From assembly GCF_001293465.1 (NCBI RefSeq), contig NZ_JSYZ01000004.1, forward strand, positions 1-64,000: 64,000 nucleotides of DNA. The letters run 5' to 3'. A model generated the notes under the pieces. That model did no database searches, had not been told where the DNA came from, and saw only the letters and a list, made by a program, of their open reading frames with translations. The translations under genes were made by a program, and so were the position numbers. The DNA comes from Pseudomonas asplenii. Lineage in GTDB: Bacteria > Pseudomonadota > Gammaproteobacteria > Pseudomonadales > Pseudomonadaceae. This document shows positions 52,721 through 62,625 of this stretch, in pieces (positions within the stretch are counted from its first letter, which is position 1; every line of letters begins with the position of its first letter).

Positions 52721-54277
52721 GTGGGTGACGCTGAAGGTCCAGTAAGGAACTCCCAGTCAAAAGAGCCCCTGGAATTGACTACATCCACTGCCCCCAGCAC
52801 ACCCAAGGCAGCCACTGGCATCGAAGGCCTGGACGACATTCTTTCCGGCGGCCTGTCCCGCGGCCATGTATTTCTGCTCGAAGGCGAACCCGGTACCGGG
52901 AAGACCACCGTCGCATTGCAGTTCCTCCTGGCTGGCGCCGCCGCCGGGGAACGCTCGCTGTATATCACCCTCTCGGAAACCGAGGAGGAACTGCGCCAGG
53001 GGGCCAGCTCCCATGGCTGGGACCTCGACGACAACATCGAGATCTTCGAGCTGACGCCGCCGGAGAACCTGCTCGATACCGAACACCAGCAGAGCCTGCT
53101 GTATTCCTCGGACCTGGAACTGGGCGAAGCCACCCGGCAGATCTTCGAGGCGGTCGAACGGGTCAAGCCGACCCGCGTGGTGCTCGACAGCCTGTCCGAG
53201 ATCCGCCTGCTGGCCCAGAGTTCGTTGCGCTACCGCCGGCAGATCCTGGCGATCAAGCATTACTTCGTGCGCTACGACGCCACGGTCCTGCTGCTCGACG
53301 ACCTGACCAACGAATCTCTCGACAAGACCGTGCACAGCGTCGCCCACGGGGTGATCCGGCTCGAGGAACTGGCACCCAACTACGGCGCCGAACGGCGCCG
53401 GGTCCGGGTGGTCAAGTACCGTGGGCAGAAGTACCGCGGCGGCTACCATGACTTCACCATCAGCAACGACGGCGTCCATGTGTTCCCGCGCCTGGTGGCG
53501 GCCGAGCATCGCGGCGAGTACCTGCGCCAGCAGCTGAGCAGCGGTATCAAGGAGATGGACGCCCTGCTCGGCGGCGGCATCGAAACCGGCTCCAGCACGC
53601 TGATTCTCGGCCCGGCCGGTACCGGCAAGACCCTGATCGCGATGATCTTCGCCGCGGCAGCCGTGGCCCGCGGTGAAAAGGCCGCGCTGTTCATCTTCGA
53701 CGAGGAACTGGGCCTGCTGTACGAGCGCATGAAGAACATCGGCATCGACCTTGCCGCCCTGCGCGCCACCGGCAACCTGTGGATCGACCAGGTCGACGCC
53801 GCCGAACTCTCCCCCGGGGAGTTCTCCCACAAGGTCCGGCGCTGCGTGGACGAGGGCCATATCAAGACCGTGGTGATCGACAGTATCAACGGCTACCAGG
53901 CGGCCATGCCGGAAGAAAACGCGCTGATCCTGCACATGCACGAACTGTTGCTGTACCTCAATCGCCGCGGCGCCGCGACGTTCATGACCGTCGCCCAGCA
54001 CGGGCTGGTCGGTGACATGCAGGCCCCGGTGGAGATCACCTACCTGGCCGACACGGTGATCCTGCTGCGCTACTTCGAGGCCCTCGGCCAGGTGCGCCGG
54101 GCGATGTCGATCATCAAGAAACGCACCGGCTCCCATGAGTCGACCATTCGCGAATACCGCATCAGCCCGCGCGGGATGACCATCGGCGAACCGCTGGAGG
54201 CCTTCCAGGGCGTGCTGCGCGGCGTTCCGACCTATCTCGGCGAGGACCTGCCGCTGCTGCAGGACGCAGACTTGTGA
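52721..54277 (+). CDS. KaiC-like double RecA/DnaB-family ATPase
   Basis: A protein of about 518 residues with two tandem KaiC domains. Domain 1 has Walker A EGEPGTGKTTVALQF and the paired acidic LSETEEEL; domain 2 has GPAGTGKTLIAMIF and FDEELGLLYERM. In cyanobacterial KaiC, domain 2 autophosphorylates a Ser/Thr pair; here that region reads HESTIREYRI, so phosphorylation is possible. No kaiA or kaiB is present. It overlaps the next hybrid kinase by four bases (GTGA), the usual pairing for KaiC-like proteins in heterotrophs. GTG at 52721 follows GGGGA; TTG at 52706 or 52775 cannot be excluded. The role is probably stress or two-component signalling and not a clock. Confidence 0.9.
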   Translation: MGDAEGPVRNSQSKEPLELTTSTAPSTPKAATGIEGLDDILSGGLSRGHVFLLEGEPGTGKTTVALQFLLAGAAAGERSLYITLSETEEELRQGASSHGWDLDDNIEIFELTPPENLLDTEHQQSLLYSSDLELGEATRQIFEAVERVKPTRVVLDSLSEIRLLAQSSLRYRRQILAIKHYFVRYDATVLLLDDLTNESLDKTVHSVAHGVIRLEELAPNYGAERRRVRVVKYRGQKYRGGYHDFTISNDGVHVFPRLVAAEHRGEYLRQQLSSGIKEMDALLGGGIETGSSTLILGPAGTGKTLIAMIFAAAAVARGEKAALFIFDEELGLLYERMKNIGIDLAALRATGNLWIDQVDAAELSPGEFSHKVRRCVDEGHIKTVVIDSINGYQAAMPEENALILHMHELLLYLNRRGAATFMTVAQHGLVGDMQAPVEITYLADTVILLRYFEALGQVRRAMSIIKKRTGSHESTIREYRISPRGMTIGEPLEAFQGVLRGVPTYLGEDLPLLQDADL

Positions 54278-55947
54278 GTCTGCGCGACGAGGTCTCCGAA
54301 CGGGCGATCATTCTCGCGCCCTGGGGGCGCGACAGCCAGATTGCGCGGATGGTCCTCGAACAGGCCGGATTCAGCGGGGTGATCGCGCAGAACCTGCCGA
54401 CGCTGTGCGACGAACTGAAGCTCGGTGCCGGCCTGCTGATCATCGCCATCGAGGCCTTGCAGACGACCGACCTCGAACCGCTGCTGCAGCACCTGCAGGA
54501 ACAACCGGCCTGGTCGGACCTGCCGATCGTCCTGCTGACCCATCATGGCGGCCCGGAACGACCGACCTCTTCCCGCTTCGGCAGCCAGCTGGGCAACGTC
54601 ACCTTCCTCGAGCGCCCCTTTCATCCGGCGACCCTGGTCAGCCAGGTGACGTCGGCCATTCGCGGCCGAAGGCGACAGTACGAAGCCCGCGACCGGCTGA
54701 TCGACCTGAGCCAGAGCGAATTGCGACTCAAGGAAACCCTGGAAACCCTCGAGCAACAGGTCGAGGAACGCACCGCACAACTGCGTCACAACGAGGAAGC
54801 CCTGCGCCAGTCGCAGAAAATGGAAGCGGTCGGCCAACTGACCGGCGGCATTGCCCACGACTTCAACAACATGCTGACGGGCATCATCGGCAGCCTGGAA
54901 CTGCTCAAGCGCCGACTGGCGCGCGGGCGTCTGGAAGACCTGGAAAACCTCATCGACCTCGGCGTGACCTCGGCCAACCGCGCCGCCGGCCTGACCCACC
55001 GGCTGCTGGCCTTCTCCCGACGCCAGTCGCTGGACTCCAAGCCGGTGGACATGAACGAGCTGGTCAGATCCATGGGCGAACTGCTCCATCGCAGCCTGGA
55101 CGAGAGCATCGAACTGCGCATGAACCTGGCCGAAGCGCTGTGGACCGCCGAAGCCGACCCCAATCAACTGGAAAGCGCCCTGCTCAACCTGGTAATCAAC
55201 GCCCGCGACGCCATGCCGGACGGCGGCCAGTTGCTGGTCAGCACTTCCAACCAGACGCTGGACCTGGCCTTCACCCAGACCCAGGGCCACCTGGAACCCG
55301 GCGACTATGTGCTGCTGCAGGTCCGCGACACCGGCTGCGGCATGCCGGAGAGCATCATCAGCCGGGTATTCGACCCGTTCTTCACCACCAAACCGATCGG
55401 CCAGGGCACCGGCCTCGGCCTATCGATGATCTACGGTTTCAGCAAGCAGTCCCATGGCCACGTCTGCATCGACAGCCATGTCGGCCAGGGCACCTCGGTC
55501 AACCTCTACCTGCCGCGCTACAAGGGCGAGCCGACACTGCAGGACGATTCGCTGCAACTGCTGCCGACCTCACACGCCGCGCAAGGCGAAACCGTGCTGA
55601 TCGTCGAGGACGACCCGGCCGTGCGGGTGCTGGTGCGCGATGTGTTGAGCGAGCTGGGCTACCACTTCGTCGAGGCGGCGGACGCCAATGCCGCCGTACC
55701 GGTGCTGGAGTCCGGCCAGCGCATCGACCTGCTGATCAGCGATGTCGGCCTGCCGGGGATGAACGGCCGGCAACTGGCGGAGATCGGTCGCCAATTGCGC
55801 CCCGGGCTCAAGGTGCTGTTCATCACCGGCTATGCCGAGCATGCGGCGGTACGCGGCGGCTTCCTCGATCCGGGCATGCAGATGATCACCAAGCCCTTCA
55901 ATCTGGACCTGCTGACGGCCAGGGTGCGGGAAATGATCAACGCCTGA
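54274..55947 (+). CDS. hybrid histidine kinase with degenerate N-terminal receiver
   Basis: A 557-residue soluble kinase coupled to the KaiC-like gene. The first 130 residues resemble a receiver fold (ERAIILAPWGRDSQIARMVL) but lack the phospho-Asp. A coiled coil follows (LKETLETLEQQVEERTAQLR), then H-box GGIAHDFNNMLTGIIGSL, N-box LLNLVINARDAMP, and G-boxes DTGCGMPE and GTGLGLSMIYGF. The C-terminal receiver reads VLIVEDDPAVRVLVRDVL with Asp in LLISDVGLPGMNG and Lys in ITKPFNLDLL. The GTG start overlaps the kaiC stop. It ends one base from the convergent receiver gene. Confidence 0.9.
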   Translation: MSLRDEVSERAIILAPWGRDSQIARMVLEQAGFSGVIAQNLPTLCDELKLGAGLLIIAIEALQTTDLEPLLQHLQEQPAWSDLPIVLLTHHGGPERPTSSRFGSQLGNVTFLERPFHPATLVSQVTSAIRGRRRQYEARDRLIDLSQSELRLKETLETLEQQVEERTAQLRHNEEALRQSQKMEAVGQLTGGIAHDFNNMLTGIIGSLELLKRRLARGRLEDLENLIDLGVTSANRAAGLTHRLLAFSRRQSLDSKPVDMNELVRSMGELLHRSLDESIELRMNLAEALWTAEADPNQLESALLNLVINARDAMPDGGQLLVSTSNQTLDLAFTQTQGHLEPGDYVLLQVRDTGCGMPESIISRVFDPFFTTKPIGQGTGLGLSMIYGFSKQSHGHVCIDSHVGQGTSVNLYLPRYKGEPTLQDDSLQLLPTSHAAQGETVLIVEDDPAVRVLVRDVLSELGYHFVEAADANAAVPVLESGQRIDLLISDVGLPGMNGRQLAEIGRQLRPGLKVLFITGYAEHAAVRGGFLDPGMQMITKPFNLDLLTARVREMINA

Positions 55948-55948
55948 G

Positions 55949-56326
55949 TCAGGCCAGCAGGCGCTGGATCTGCTCCTGCAGGGTATCGAGGTCAAACGGC
56001 TTGGCCAGGATCGGCGCCTTGCGGGTGATCGGGCTGTCCGTCTCGAGGATCTCCGCCGGATAACCGCTGATGAAAATCACCTTCAGGTCCGGGCGCAGCT
56101 TGATCGCGGGCTCGGCGATGTCGACCCCGGAAATCCCGCCGGGCAGCCGGAAGTCCGTGACCATCAGGTCCAGGTTGGGCTTGGTCGCCAGGATCTCGAA
56201 TGCCTGCTCGCCGTTTTCGGCCTGCAACACCCGATAGCCCACACTGGACAGATAGGCCGACAACACCATCAGGATCGACGGGTCGTCCTCGACGATCAGG
56301 ACGACGTCTTGTGCATCTTCACTCAT
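55949..56326 (-). CDS. single-domain response regulator
   Basis: A 125-residue receiver: VVLIVEDDPSILMVLSAYLS, phospho-Asp in LMVTDFRLPGGISG, Thr/Ser position in VIFISGYPAE and Lys in ILAKPFDLDT. No output domain. It is the last gene of the leftward five-gene signalling operon, 63 bases after the preceding kinase, and converges on the KaiC/hybrid-kinase operon with only one base between stops. A phosphorelay intermediate is likely. Confidence 0.9.
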   Translation of the reverse strand: MSEDAQDVVLIVEDDPSILMVLSAYLSSVGYRVLQAENGEQAFEILATKPNLDLMVTDFRLPGGISGVDIAEPAIKLRPDLKVIFISGYPAEILETDSPITRKAPILAKPFDLDTLQEQIQRLLA

Positions 56327-56389
56327 GGAAAACCTTCATTCTCAAAATTCTGCCCATACGACCACCGGCCCGCCCGGAGGTTGCGTCGT

Positions 56390-57583
56390 TTACCGGTTTT
56401 CCTGTAACGGCAGGTGAACGCAAAAGGTTGAGCCTTCACCCAACCGGCTGCTGACCGTGATGGTACCGCCATGGGCGGCGACGATCTGCTCGGAAATGAA
56501 CAGGCCCAACCCCAGCCCGGCGACCGCATGGGCCGCCGAAACCCGCTCGAACTGCTGGAAGATACGTTTCTGGTTCTCTTCGCTGATGCCGATACCGCGG
56601 TCACGGACCTCGATGCAGGCCTGATTGTCCCGTGTATAGACGCGGACATCGATCGGGCTTTTCGCACCGTAGCGCACAGCGTTGGTCAGCAGGTTGGAAA
56701 CCACCTGCTCGATACGGAACTCGTCCCAGTTGCCTTCCACCGGCCCGCTCGTCTCGAAGTTGAGAGTCGATTCGGCAGCCTGGACCTGGGGAGCAAAGCC
56801 TTCCAGCAGCTTGCTCACCAACTGCGACAGGTCGAAGCGGCTCGGGCGGATCGACAGCTTGCCGGTACGGATACGCGACACGTCGAGCATGTCCTCGATG
56901 AGCCGGATCAGGCTCCGGATCTGCCGCTCGTCACGCTCGACCATGGCCGTCATCTTGTCGAGGGTGAAGGCCGCGGCGTTGTTGCGGGCCAGATGCATCT
57001 TGCGCAGCTGGGTTTCGAGGATCAGCCCGTTGAGCGGCGTGCGCACCTCGTGGGAGACGATCGACATGAAGTCGTCCCGCATGCGCACCGCGCGTTGCAG
57101 TTCCTCCTGGGTCGCCTGCAACTCGCGCAGCAGTGCCTCCTGCTCGCGCCGGCTCTGTTCCAGGGCTTCGACCTGCTGCTTCATGGCCTTGCTCTGCCGG
57201 TACAGGTCGACGAAGACGTTGACCTTGCTCTTCACCGCATGGGTGTCCAGCGGCTTGTAGAGAAAGTCCACCGCGCCGCTTTCATAACCCTTGAAGGCAT
57301 AGTTGAGCTCGCGCCCGCCAGCACTGACGAAAACGATGGGAATGTTCTTGGTCTTTTCCGTGCCGCGCATCAGTTCGGCCAGCTCGAAACCGTTCATGCC
57401 GGGCATCTGCACATCGAGAATGGCCATGGCGAACTCATGCTGCAACAACAGCGACAGGGCCTCGTCGGCGCAGTGGGCCTTGTAGACGACACGATCCTCA
57501 CGTTTGATCAGCGCTTCCAGCGCCAACAGATTTTCCGGCAGATCGTCGACGATCAGCAGTTTGGCCTGGATAGTACTTAGCAT
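56390..57583 (-). CDS. receiver-first hybrid histidine kinase
   Basis: A 397-residue soluble kinase with an N-terminal receiver (KLLIVDDLPENLLALEALIK, Asp in AILDVQMPGMNG, Lys in FLYKPLDTHAV), a coiled coil, then H-box FMSIVSHEVRTPLNGLILE, N-box VVSNLLTNAVRYGA and G-boxes DRGIGISE and AGLGLGLFISEQI. The ATG at 57583 overlaps the CheB stop by seven bases, which decides the start over a longer upstream frame. The receiver-kinase order is typical of enzymes driven by another kinase, here probably the large hybrid kinase at the start of the operon. Confidence 0.9.
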   Translation of the reverse strand: MLSTIQAKLLIVDDLPENLLALEALIKREDRVVYKAHCADEALSLLLQHEFAMAILDVQMPGMNGFELAELMRGTEKTKNIPIVFVSAGGRELNYAFKGYESGAVDFLYKPLDTHAVKSKVNVFVDLYRQSKAMKQQVEALEQSRREQEALLRELQATQEELQRAVRMRDDFMSIVSHEVRTPLNGLILETQLRKMHLARNNAAAFTLDKMTAMVERDERQIRSLIRLIEDMLDVSRIRTGKLSIRPSRFDLSQLVSKLLEGFAPQVQAAESTLNFETSGPVEGNWDEFRIEQVVSNLLTNAVRYGAKSPIDVRVYTRDNQACIEVRDRGIGISEENQKRIFQQFERVSAAHAVAGLGLGLFISEQIVAAHGGTITVSSRLGEGSTFCVHLPLQENR

Positions 57584-58182
57584 GCGATTCGTTCCAGCTC
57601 GGCAAGCAGGCGGCCAATGCCGCGAAGAGGGAGTATGTAGTCGGGAGTATGCAGCGCCAGGGCCGCCTCGGGCATGGTGGCCACCCGCGCCTCGCGCGGG
57701 TCCTGCACCACCGTCAGGCCACCCTGGGCCTTGACCTGGGCCAGTCCGCCGGCGCCATCGTGGTTGGCTCCGGTCAGCAGCACCGCCAGCAGTCGTGAGC
57801 CATAGGCATCGGCGGCCGATTCGAACAGGTAGTCGATGGAGGGACGCGAATAGTGCACGCGCGCCTCGCAACTGAAGGAAAACGTGCGGTCCTGCTCCAC
57901 CGACAGGTGATAGCCGGGTGCCGCGAAATACAGGGTGCCGGGGCTGATCAGCTCCTTGTCGGCCGGTTCCCTGACCGGCATCGGCACACGCCGGGCGAAT
58001 ACCTCGGCCAGGTGGCTCTGGCGCTCCTCGGGCAGGTGCAGCACGACGATGATCGGCAGGCCGAAACCTCTCGGCAACTCGCCGAACACCGTCAGCAACG
58101 CTTCGACACCGCCAGCCGAAGCCCCCATCGCTATGGCTTCGACACGCTGTCGCTGGGTGAACTCAAGGGCCAGTCTGTTCAT
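57577..58182 (-). CDS. stand-alone CheB-type methylesterase
   Basis: A 201-residue CheB catalytic domain without the usual N-terminal receiver. The triad is visible: Ser in IAMGASAGGVEAL, His in VVLHLPEERQSHLAEVF and Asp in LTGANHDGAGGL. It would remove methyl groups or deamidate glutamine on a receptor-like protein. It overlaps cheR upstream (ATGA) and the kinase downstream. No receptor, CheA or CheW is in the operon, so its substrate may be the coiled-coil region of the large kinase or a distant protein. Confidence 0.9.
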   Translation of the reverse strand: MNRLALEFTQRQRVEAIAMGASAGGVEALLTVFGELPRGFGLPIIVVLHLPEERQSHLAEVFARRVPMPVREPADKELISPGTLYFAAPGYHLSVEQDRTFSFSCEARVHYSRPSIDYLFESAADAYGSRLLAVLLTGANHDGAGGLAQVKAQGGLTVVQDPREARVATMPEAALALHTPDYILPLRGIGRLLAELERIAC

Positions 58183-58994
58183 AGCTTGCGATAGATCCGC
58201 TCTTGCTTGACCAAGGTCTCGAACTGCTTGCCAAAGGAGGAAAATTCCAGGGTTTCCTTGTTGCCCAGCGCGAGGAACCCCCGGTAGCAGAGCGACTCGT
58301 GAAACAAGCCAAAGGCTCTATCCTGAAGCTTTTTATTGAAATAAATCAATACGTTACGACATGAAATTAATTGAGTTTCTGAGAATACGCTGTCGGTTGC
58401 CAGGCTGTGATCGGCGAAGGTCACGTTCTCACGCAGCGTCTTGTCGAAAATCGCATAGCCATAAGCGGCCGTGTAGTACTCGGAAAACTCCCGCTGCCCA
58501 CCCGCCAGCTGATAGTTACGGGTATAGGCAGGCATGTTGTCCAGGGAAAAGATCCCCTGCTTGGCCTTTTCCAGCGAACTGGGATTGATATCGGTGGCGT
58601 AGATGATGGTGCGTTCCAGCAGGCCTTCCTCGCGCAGCAGGATCGCCATCGAGTAGACCTCTTCCCCCGTGCTGCAGCCGGCCACCCAGATCTTGATCGA
58701 CGGGTAGGTCCGCAGCAGCGGCACCACCTCCTGGCGAATCGCCAGGAAATGGCTGGGGTCGCGAAACATCTCGCTGACCGGAATGGTCAGGAACTGCAGC
58801 AGTTGCATGAACGCCGCCGGGTCGTGCAGGACCCGTTCCTGCAGCGCGGAGATGGTTGCGCAGTCGAACTGGCGCATGGCGTGAACGACCCGGCGCTTGA
58901 TCGATGCACCGGAGTAATCGCGAAAATCGTAGCTGTACTTGAGGTAGATCGCCTCGATCAACAGGCGTATTTCAATGTCGATATTCTGCTGCAC
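58179..58994 (-). CDS. CheR-type S-adenosylmethionine methyltransferase
   Basis: A 271-residue methyltransferase. The N-terminal helical domain has RDYSGASIKRRVVHAMRQF, and the SAM site shows IKIWVAGCSTGEEVYSMAIL with ATDINPSSLEKAKQGIFS following. The C-terminal part has LISCRNVLIYFNKKLQDRAF. GTG at 58994 is preferred: it overlaps the preceding kinase stop (TAGTG) with AAAGGA five bases upstream. It lacks TPR extensions seen in other accessory CheR proteins. Paired with the stand-alone CheB next in the operon. Confidence 0.9.
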   Translation of the reverse strand: MQQNIDIEIRLLIEAIYLKYSYDFRDYSGASIKRRVVHAMRQFDCATISALQERVLHDPAAFMQLLQFLTIPVSEMFRDPSHFLAIRQEVVPLLRTYPSIKIWVAGCSTGEEVYSMAILLREEGLLERTIIYATDINPSSLEKAKQGIFSLDNMPAYTRNYQLAGGQREFSEYYTAAYGYAIFDKTLRENVTFADHSLATDSVFSETQLISCRNVLIYFNKKLQDRAFGLFHESLCYRGFLALGNKETLEFSSFGKQFETLVKQERIYRKL

Positions 58995-61900
58995 TAGATC
59001 CTTTCCATTTTCGGCAACCACACGCGAATCAGCGAGAACAGGCGGTCCAGGTCGATCGGCTTGGCCAGGTAGTCGTTGGCGCCGGCCTGCAGGCAGCGTT
59101 CCTGGTCGTCCTTCATCGCCTTGGCCGTCACCGCGATGATCGGCAGCTTGCGCCAGCGCGGGTCCTTGCGGATTTCGACGGTGGCTTCATAACCATCCAT
59201 TTCCGGCATCATCACGTCCATCAGCACCAGGTCGATGTCCTCGACCTCATTGAGCCGCTCGATCGCTTCGCGGCCGTTACGCCCGATCTCGACCACCGCA
59301 CCCTTGTGCTCCAGGGCGCTGGTCAGGGCGAAGATGTTGCGCACGTCGTCGTCCACCAGCAGGATCCTGCGACCTTCGAAGACCTTGTCGCGGCTGCGGG
59401 CGGTCTTGAGCATGCGCTGACGTTCATGGGACAACTGCGATTCGACTTTGTGCAGAAACAATGTCACTTCGTCGAGCAGGCGCTCCGGCGAGCGGGCGCC
59501 CTTGATGATGATCGAGCGCGAATACTTGCGCAGGTCGGCCTCTTCATCGCGGGTCAGGTTGCGTCCGGTGTAGACGATCACTGGCGGGAACGAGCGGATC
59601 TCGTCGGTGGACATCCGCTTGAGCAACTCGTTGCCGAGCATGTCCGGCAGCTTGAGGTCGATGATCATGCAGTCGTAGACATTCTCGCGCAGCAGGTCCA
59701 GGGCCTCCTGAGCCAGCCCCACCGCGGTGATCTGGATGTCGTCGTCGCCGATCAGCCGGGCGATGCTGTCACGCTGCAGGTCGTCGTCCTCGACCAGCAG
59801 GACGCGCTTGACCTTCTGGGTCAGCTTGGCCTCGAGCCGGGAGAAGACCTCCTTGAGTTCCTCGCGGGTGGTCGGCTTGACCGCGTAGCCCATGGCGCCC
59901 ATGTGCATGGCGGTTTCGACGCGGTCCTCCACGGAAATCACGTGCACCGGGATGTGCCGGGTCGACGCCTGCTCCTTGAGGCGTTGCAGCACGGTCAGGC
60001 CGGAGTGATCGGGCAGGCGCATGTCCAGCAGGATCGCATCCGGGATGAACTGCGCCGCCAGCCCAAAGCCCTCGTCGGCACCGTGGGCCACCAGGCACTG
60101 GTAGCCCAGTTCGTGGGCCAGGTCGTAGAGGATCTGGGCAAAGCTCGGCTCGTCCTCGATCACCAGGATGCTGCGGGTGGTGAACGGCGCCTTGTCACGA
60201 TCGTCGGCGAAACGCTCAATCGGCGTTTCGATCGCCGCCGGCGGCTCGACACGGGGGCTGGCCGCCATGATCGACGGCACGTGGGCCGGCACCGGAGCCT
60301 GGGTGACCTCGTTGGTGGCCATGGTGTACTCGCGCGGCAGCGCCAAGGTGAACACACTGCCCCGACCCGGCTCACTGGCCACACTGATCGAACCGCCCAG
60401 CAGCGCCGCCAGGTCGCGGGAGATCGACAGGCCCAGGCCGGTACCGCCGTAGCGCCGGTTGGTGGTGCCATCGGCCTGATGGAAGGCCTCGAAGATACTT
60501 TCCTGCTGCTCGACGGCAATGCCGATACCGGTGTCGCGCACACTGAAGACGATGCCGACACCGGGCCGGCTGGAAACGGTCAGGTTGACATGGCCCTGCT
60601 CGGTGAACTTCAGCGCGTTCGACAGCAGGTTCTTGAGCACCTGCTCCAGGCGCTGGCGATCGGTGAACAGCATCTCGGGCGCGCCCTCCTCGATCACCAC
60701 GCTGAATCCCAGGCCCTTGTCGTTCGCCAGCGGCAGGAACAGGTTGTCCAGGCCTTCAACGAGCCGTGCCACGCTGGTGTTCTCGGGGCGCACCTCAAGC
60801 TTGCCCGCCTCGACCTTGGCGATATCGAGAATGTCGTTGATCAGGTTGAGCAGATCGTTGCCGGCGGAATAGATCGACTCGGCGAACTTGACCTGCTCGT
60901 CGGTGAGGTTTTCCTGGGGGTTCTCCGCCAGCAGCTTGGCCAGGATCAGCGAACTGTTGAGCGGCGTGCGCAGCTCGTGGGACATGTTGGCGAGGAACTC
61001 GGACTTGTACCGGCTCGAACGCTGCAGTTGATCGGCCCGTTCTTCCAGCTCGACCTGTGCCTGGTTCAGCTCGCTGTTCTTGCGGTCCAGGGCGTCGCGC
61101 TGTTCGGCCAGGGCAGTGGCCTGCTCGGCCAACTGCTCGTTGCTCTGCTCCAGCTCGGTCTGCTGGGTCTCCAGGTGCACCTGGGACTCCTTGAGTACCC
61201 GGGATTGCTCCTCCAGTTCCTCGTTGGCGGTCTTGAGCTCCTCCTGCTGCACCTGCAACTCTTCGTTGAGTTGCTGGGTCTCGGCCAGTACCTCCTGCAG
61301 GCGCTGGCGATAGCGGGCGGCCTCGACGGAAGTGCCGATACTGCCGGCAATCAGCTCCAGCAATTCGATGTCGCGCTCGACGAGCTCACGCAGGAAGCCC
61401 AGTTCGATCACGCCGTTGACTCGCCCATCGTCGCGGGTCGGCACCACCACCACGTGGCGTGGCAACCCCTCGCCGAGACCGGAACTGACCTTGAAGTAGT
61501 CCTGCGGAAGTCCGTCGAGACGAATCAGGCGGTCCTCGGTGGCGGCCTGGCCGACAATACCTTCATCGGTGAAGACCTCGACCCGCTGCTGCTCCTGCTC
61601 GCGAGACAGACCATAGGTGGCGATGCGCCGGAAACCACCATGCTCCTCACGGACATACAGGACACCCACGGCACTGCCCAGGTACTGGGCGCAGAACTGC
61701 AGAATATTGCGCCCCAGGGGGCTCAGCCCGAGTTGGCCGAGCATCTGCGAGGACAGTTCGTTCTGACCGCCACGCAGCCAGGCCTGCTTCTCAAGGCGCT
61801 CGGAACTCTTCAGTTGCGACTCGAGATTCTTCCCATAACTCGCTGAAAGATTTAGTAAATCCCTTCTACCAACGTAAGCCAGGAGCGCACTCAGGCCCAG

Positions 61901-62485
61901 CACGAAGACCAGATAGGCAGTGATGCTCCATAGGGTGGTACGCCGCACATCGTCATTGCGGGACAGGCGCAGTTGCTGCTCGGTGTAGATGGCATTGGCA
62001 TACTCGCTGCGGATCTCGTCGGTCAGGCGCTTGCCACGCCCGGCCTTGATCGCTTCGCGATAGTCGCCCTTGCTGCGCTGCAGATCGATCATCGATTGCG
62101 CGTATTCGGTCCAGGCCCCCTGCAGGGCCTCGATGCGCCTGAAACGATCGACCTGCTGCGGGTTGTCCGCCACCAACTGCTGCAAGCCGCGCAGTTCGGC
62201 AATGATCTTCGGCCTGGCGACTTCATAGGGGTCGAGGAAGTGCTCATCGCCGGTGATCAGGAAACCGCGCATGCCGGTTTCCAGGTCCACAGACAGCGTC
62301 ATCACCTCATTGATGTTGTTGATCACCCGGTCCGTGTGCTGCACCCACTGGATCACCGAAAGCAGATAGCTGATCAGGGAAACGAAGAACACTGCGCTGA
62401 GCACACCCACCCCAAGCGGCAGGCTGATGTTGCGACTCAGGAGTTTGCGAAAACTGCTCTCATCAACCGAAGACGGTGAATTCAT
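58994..62485 (-). CDS. CHASE3-GAF hybrid histidine kinase with three receivers
   Basis: A 1163-residue membrane kinase. The first helix (GVGVLSAVFFVSLISYLLSV) leads to a CHASE3 domain (VDLETGMRGFLITGDEHFLD), then a second helix and a GAF domain (IATYGLSREQEQQRVEVFTD). A long Gln/Glu-rich coiled coil (about residues 390-480) resembles signalling-helix methylation regions. The H-box is [19 protein letters not shown] and G-boxes are DTGIGIAVE and GTGLGLSISRDL. Three receivers follow, with Asp in ILLDMRLPDHSG, IIDLKLPDMLG and LVLMDVMMPEMDG. The ATG at 62485 opens MNSPSSVDESSFRKLLSRNI, the usual start; upstream ATGs exist. First gene of a five-gene operon behind a TGTACA dyad. Confidence 0.92.
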   Translation of the reverse strand: MNSPSSVDESSFRKLLSRNISLPLGVGVLSAVFFVSLISYLLSVIQWVQHTDRVINNINEVMTLSVDLETGMRGFLITGDEHFLDPYEVARPKIIAELRGLQQLVADNPQQVDRFRRIEALQGAWTEYAQSMIDLQRSKGDYREAIKAGRGKRLTDEIRSEYANAIYTEQQLRLSRNDDVRRTTLWSITAYLVFVLGLSALLAYVGRRDLLNLSASYGKNLESQLKSSERLEKQAWLRGGQNELSSQMLGQLGLSPLGRNILQFCAQYLGSAVGVLYVREEHGGFRRIATYGLSREQEQQRVEVFTDEGIVGQAATEDRLIRLDGLPQDYFKVSSGLGEGLPRHVVVVPTRDDGRVNGVIELGFLRELVERDIELLELIAGSIGTSVEAARYRQRLQEVLAETQQLNEELQVQQEELKTANEELEEQSRVLKESQVHLETQQTELEQSNEQLAEQATALAEQRDALDRKNSELNQAQVELEERADQLQRSSRYKSEFLANMSHELRTPLNSSLILAKLLAENPQENLTDEQVKFAESIYSAGNDLLNLINDILDIAKVEAGKLEVRPENTSVARLVEGLDNLFLPLANDKGLGFSVVIEEGAPEMLFTDRQRLEQVLKNLLSNALKFTEQGHVNLTVSSRPGVGIVFSVRDTGIGIAVEQQESIFEAFHQADGTTNRRYGGTGLGLSISRDLAALLGGSISVASEPGRGSVFTLALPREYTMATNEVTQAPVPAHVPSIMAASPRVEPPAAIETPIERFADDRDKAPFTTRSILVIEDEPSFAQILYDLAHELGYQCLVAHGADEGFGLAAQFIPDAILLDMRLPDHSGLTVLQRLKEQASTRHIPVHVISVEDRVETAMHMGAMGYAVKPTTREELKEVFSRLEAKLTQKVKRVLLVEDDDLQRDSIARLIGDDDIQITAVGLAQEALDLLRENVYDCMIIDLKLPDMLGNELLKRMSTDEIRSFPPVIVYTGRNLTRDEEADLRKYSRSIIIKGARSPERLLDEVTLFLHKVESQLSHERQRMLKTARSRDKVFEGRRILLVDDDVRNIFALTSALEHKGAVVEIGRNGREAIERLNEVEDIDLVLMDVMMPEMDGYEATVEIRKDPRWRKLPIIAVTAKAMKDDQERCLQAGANDYLAKPIDLDRLFSLIRVWLPKMERI

Positions 62486-62625
62486 TTCGGGCCCCGGAGG
62501 AAGTCTTGAAAACCAAGGAGTTTGACGTAATTTTGCAAAAAAAGGATCCATTTTTCTCACAGCGTAGAAGGCATTTTCCTGCCTCGCACTGCCCAGCATC
62601 AATCAGACCCGCTATCCTACTCTCT

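Noticed and set aside
52721..54277. circadian clock locus
   Set aside because: No kaiA or kaiB gene is found anywhere in the window; KaiC-like proteins of heterotrophs serve other roles.
59306..61846. 846-codon frame antisense to the large hybrid kinase
   Set aside because: Leu/Gln-rich mirror of the kinase coiled coil and receiver domains; no independent support.
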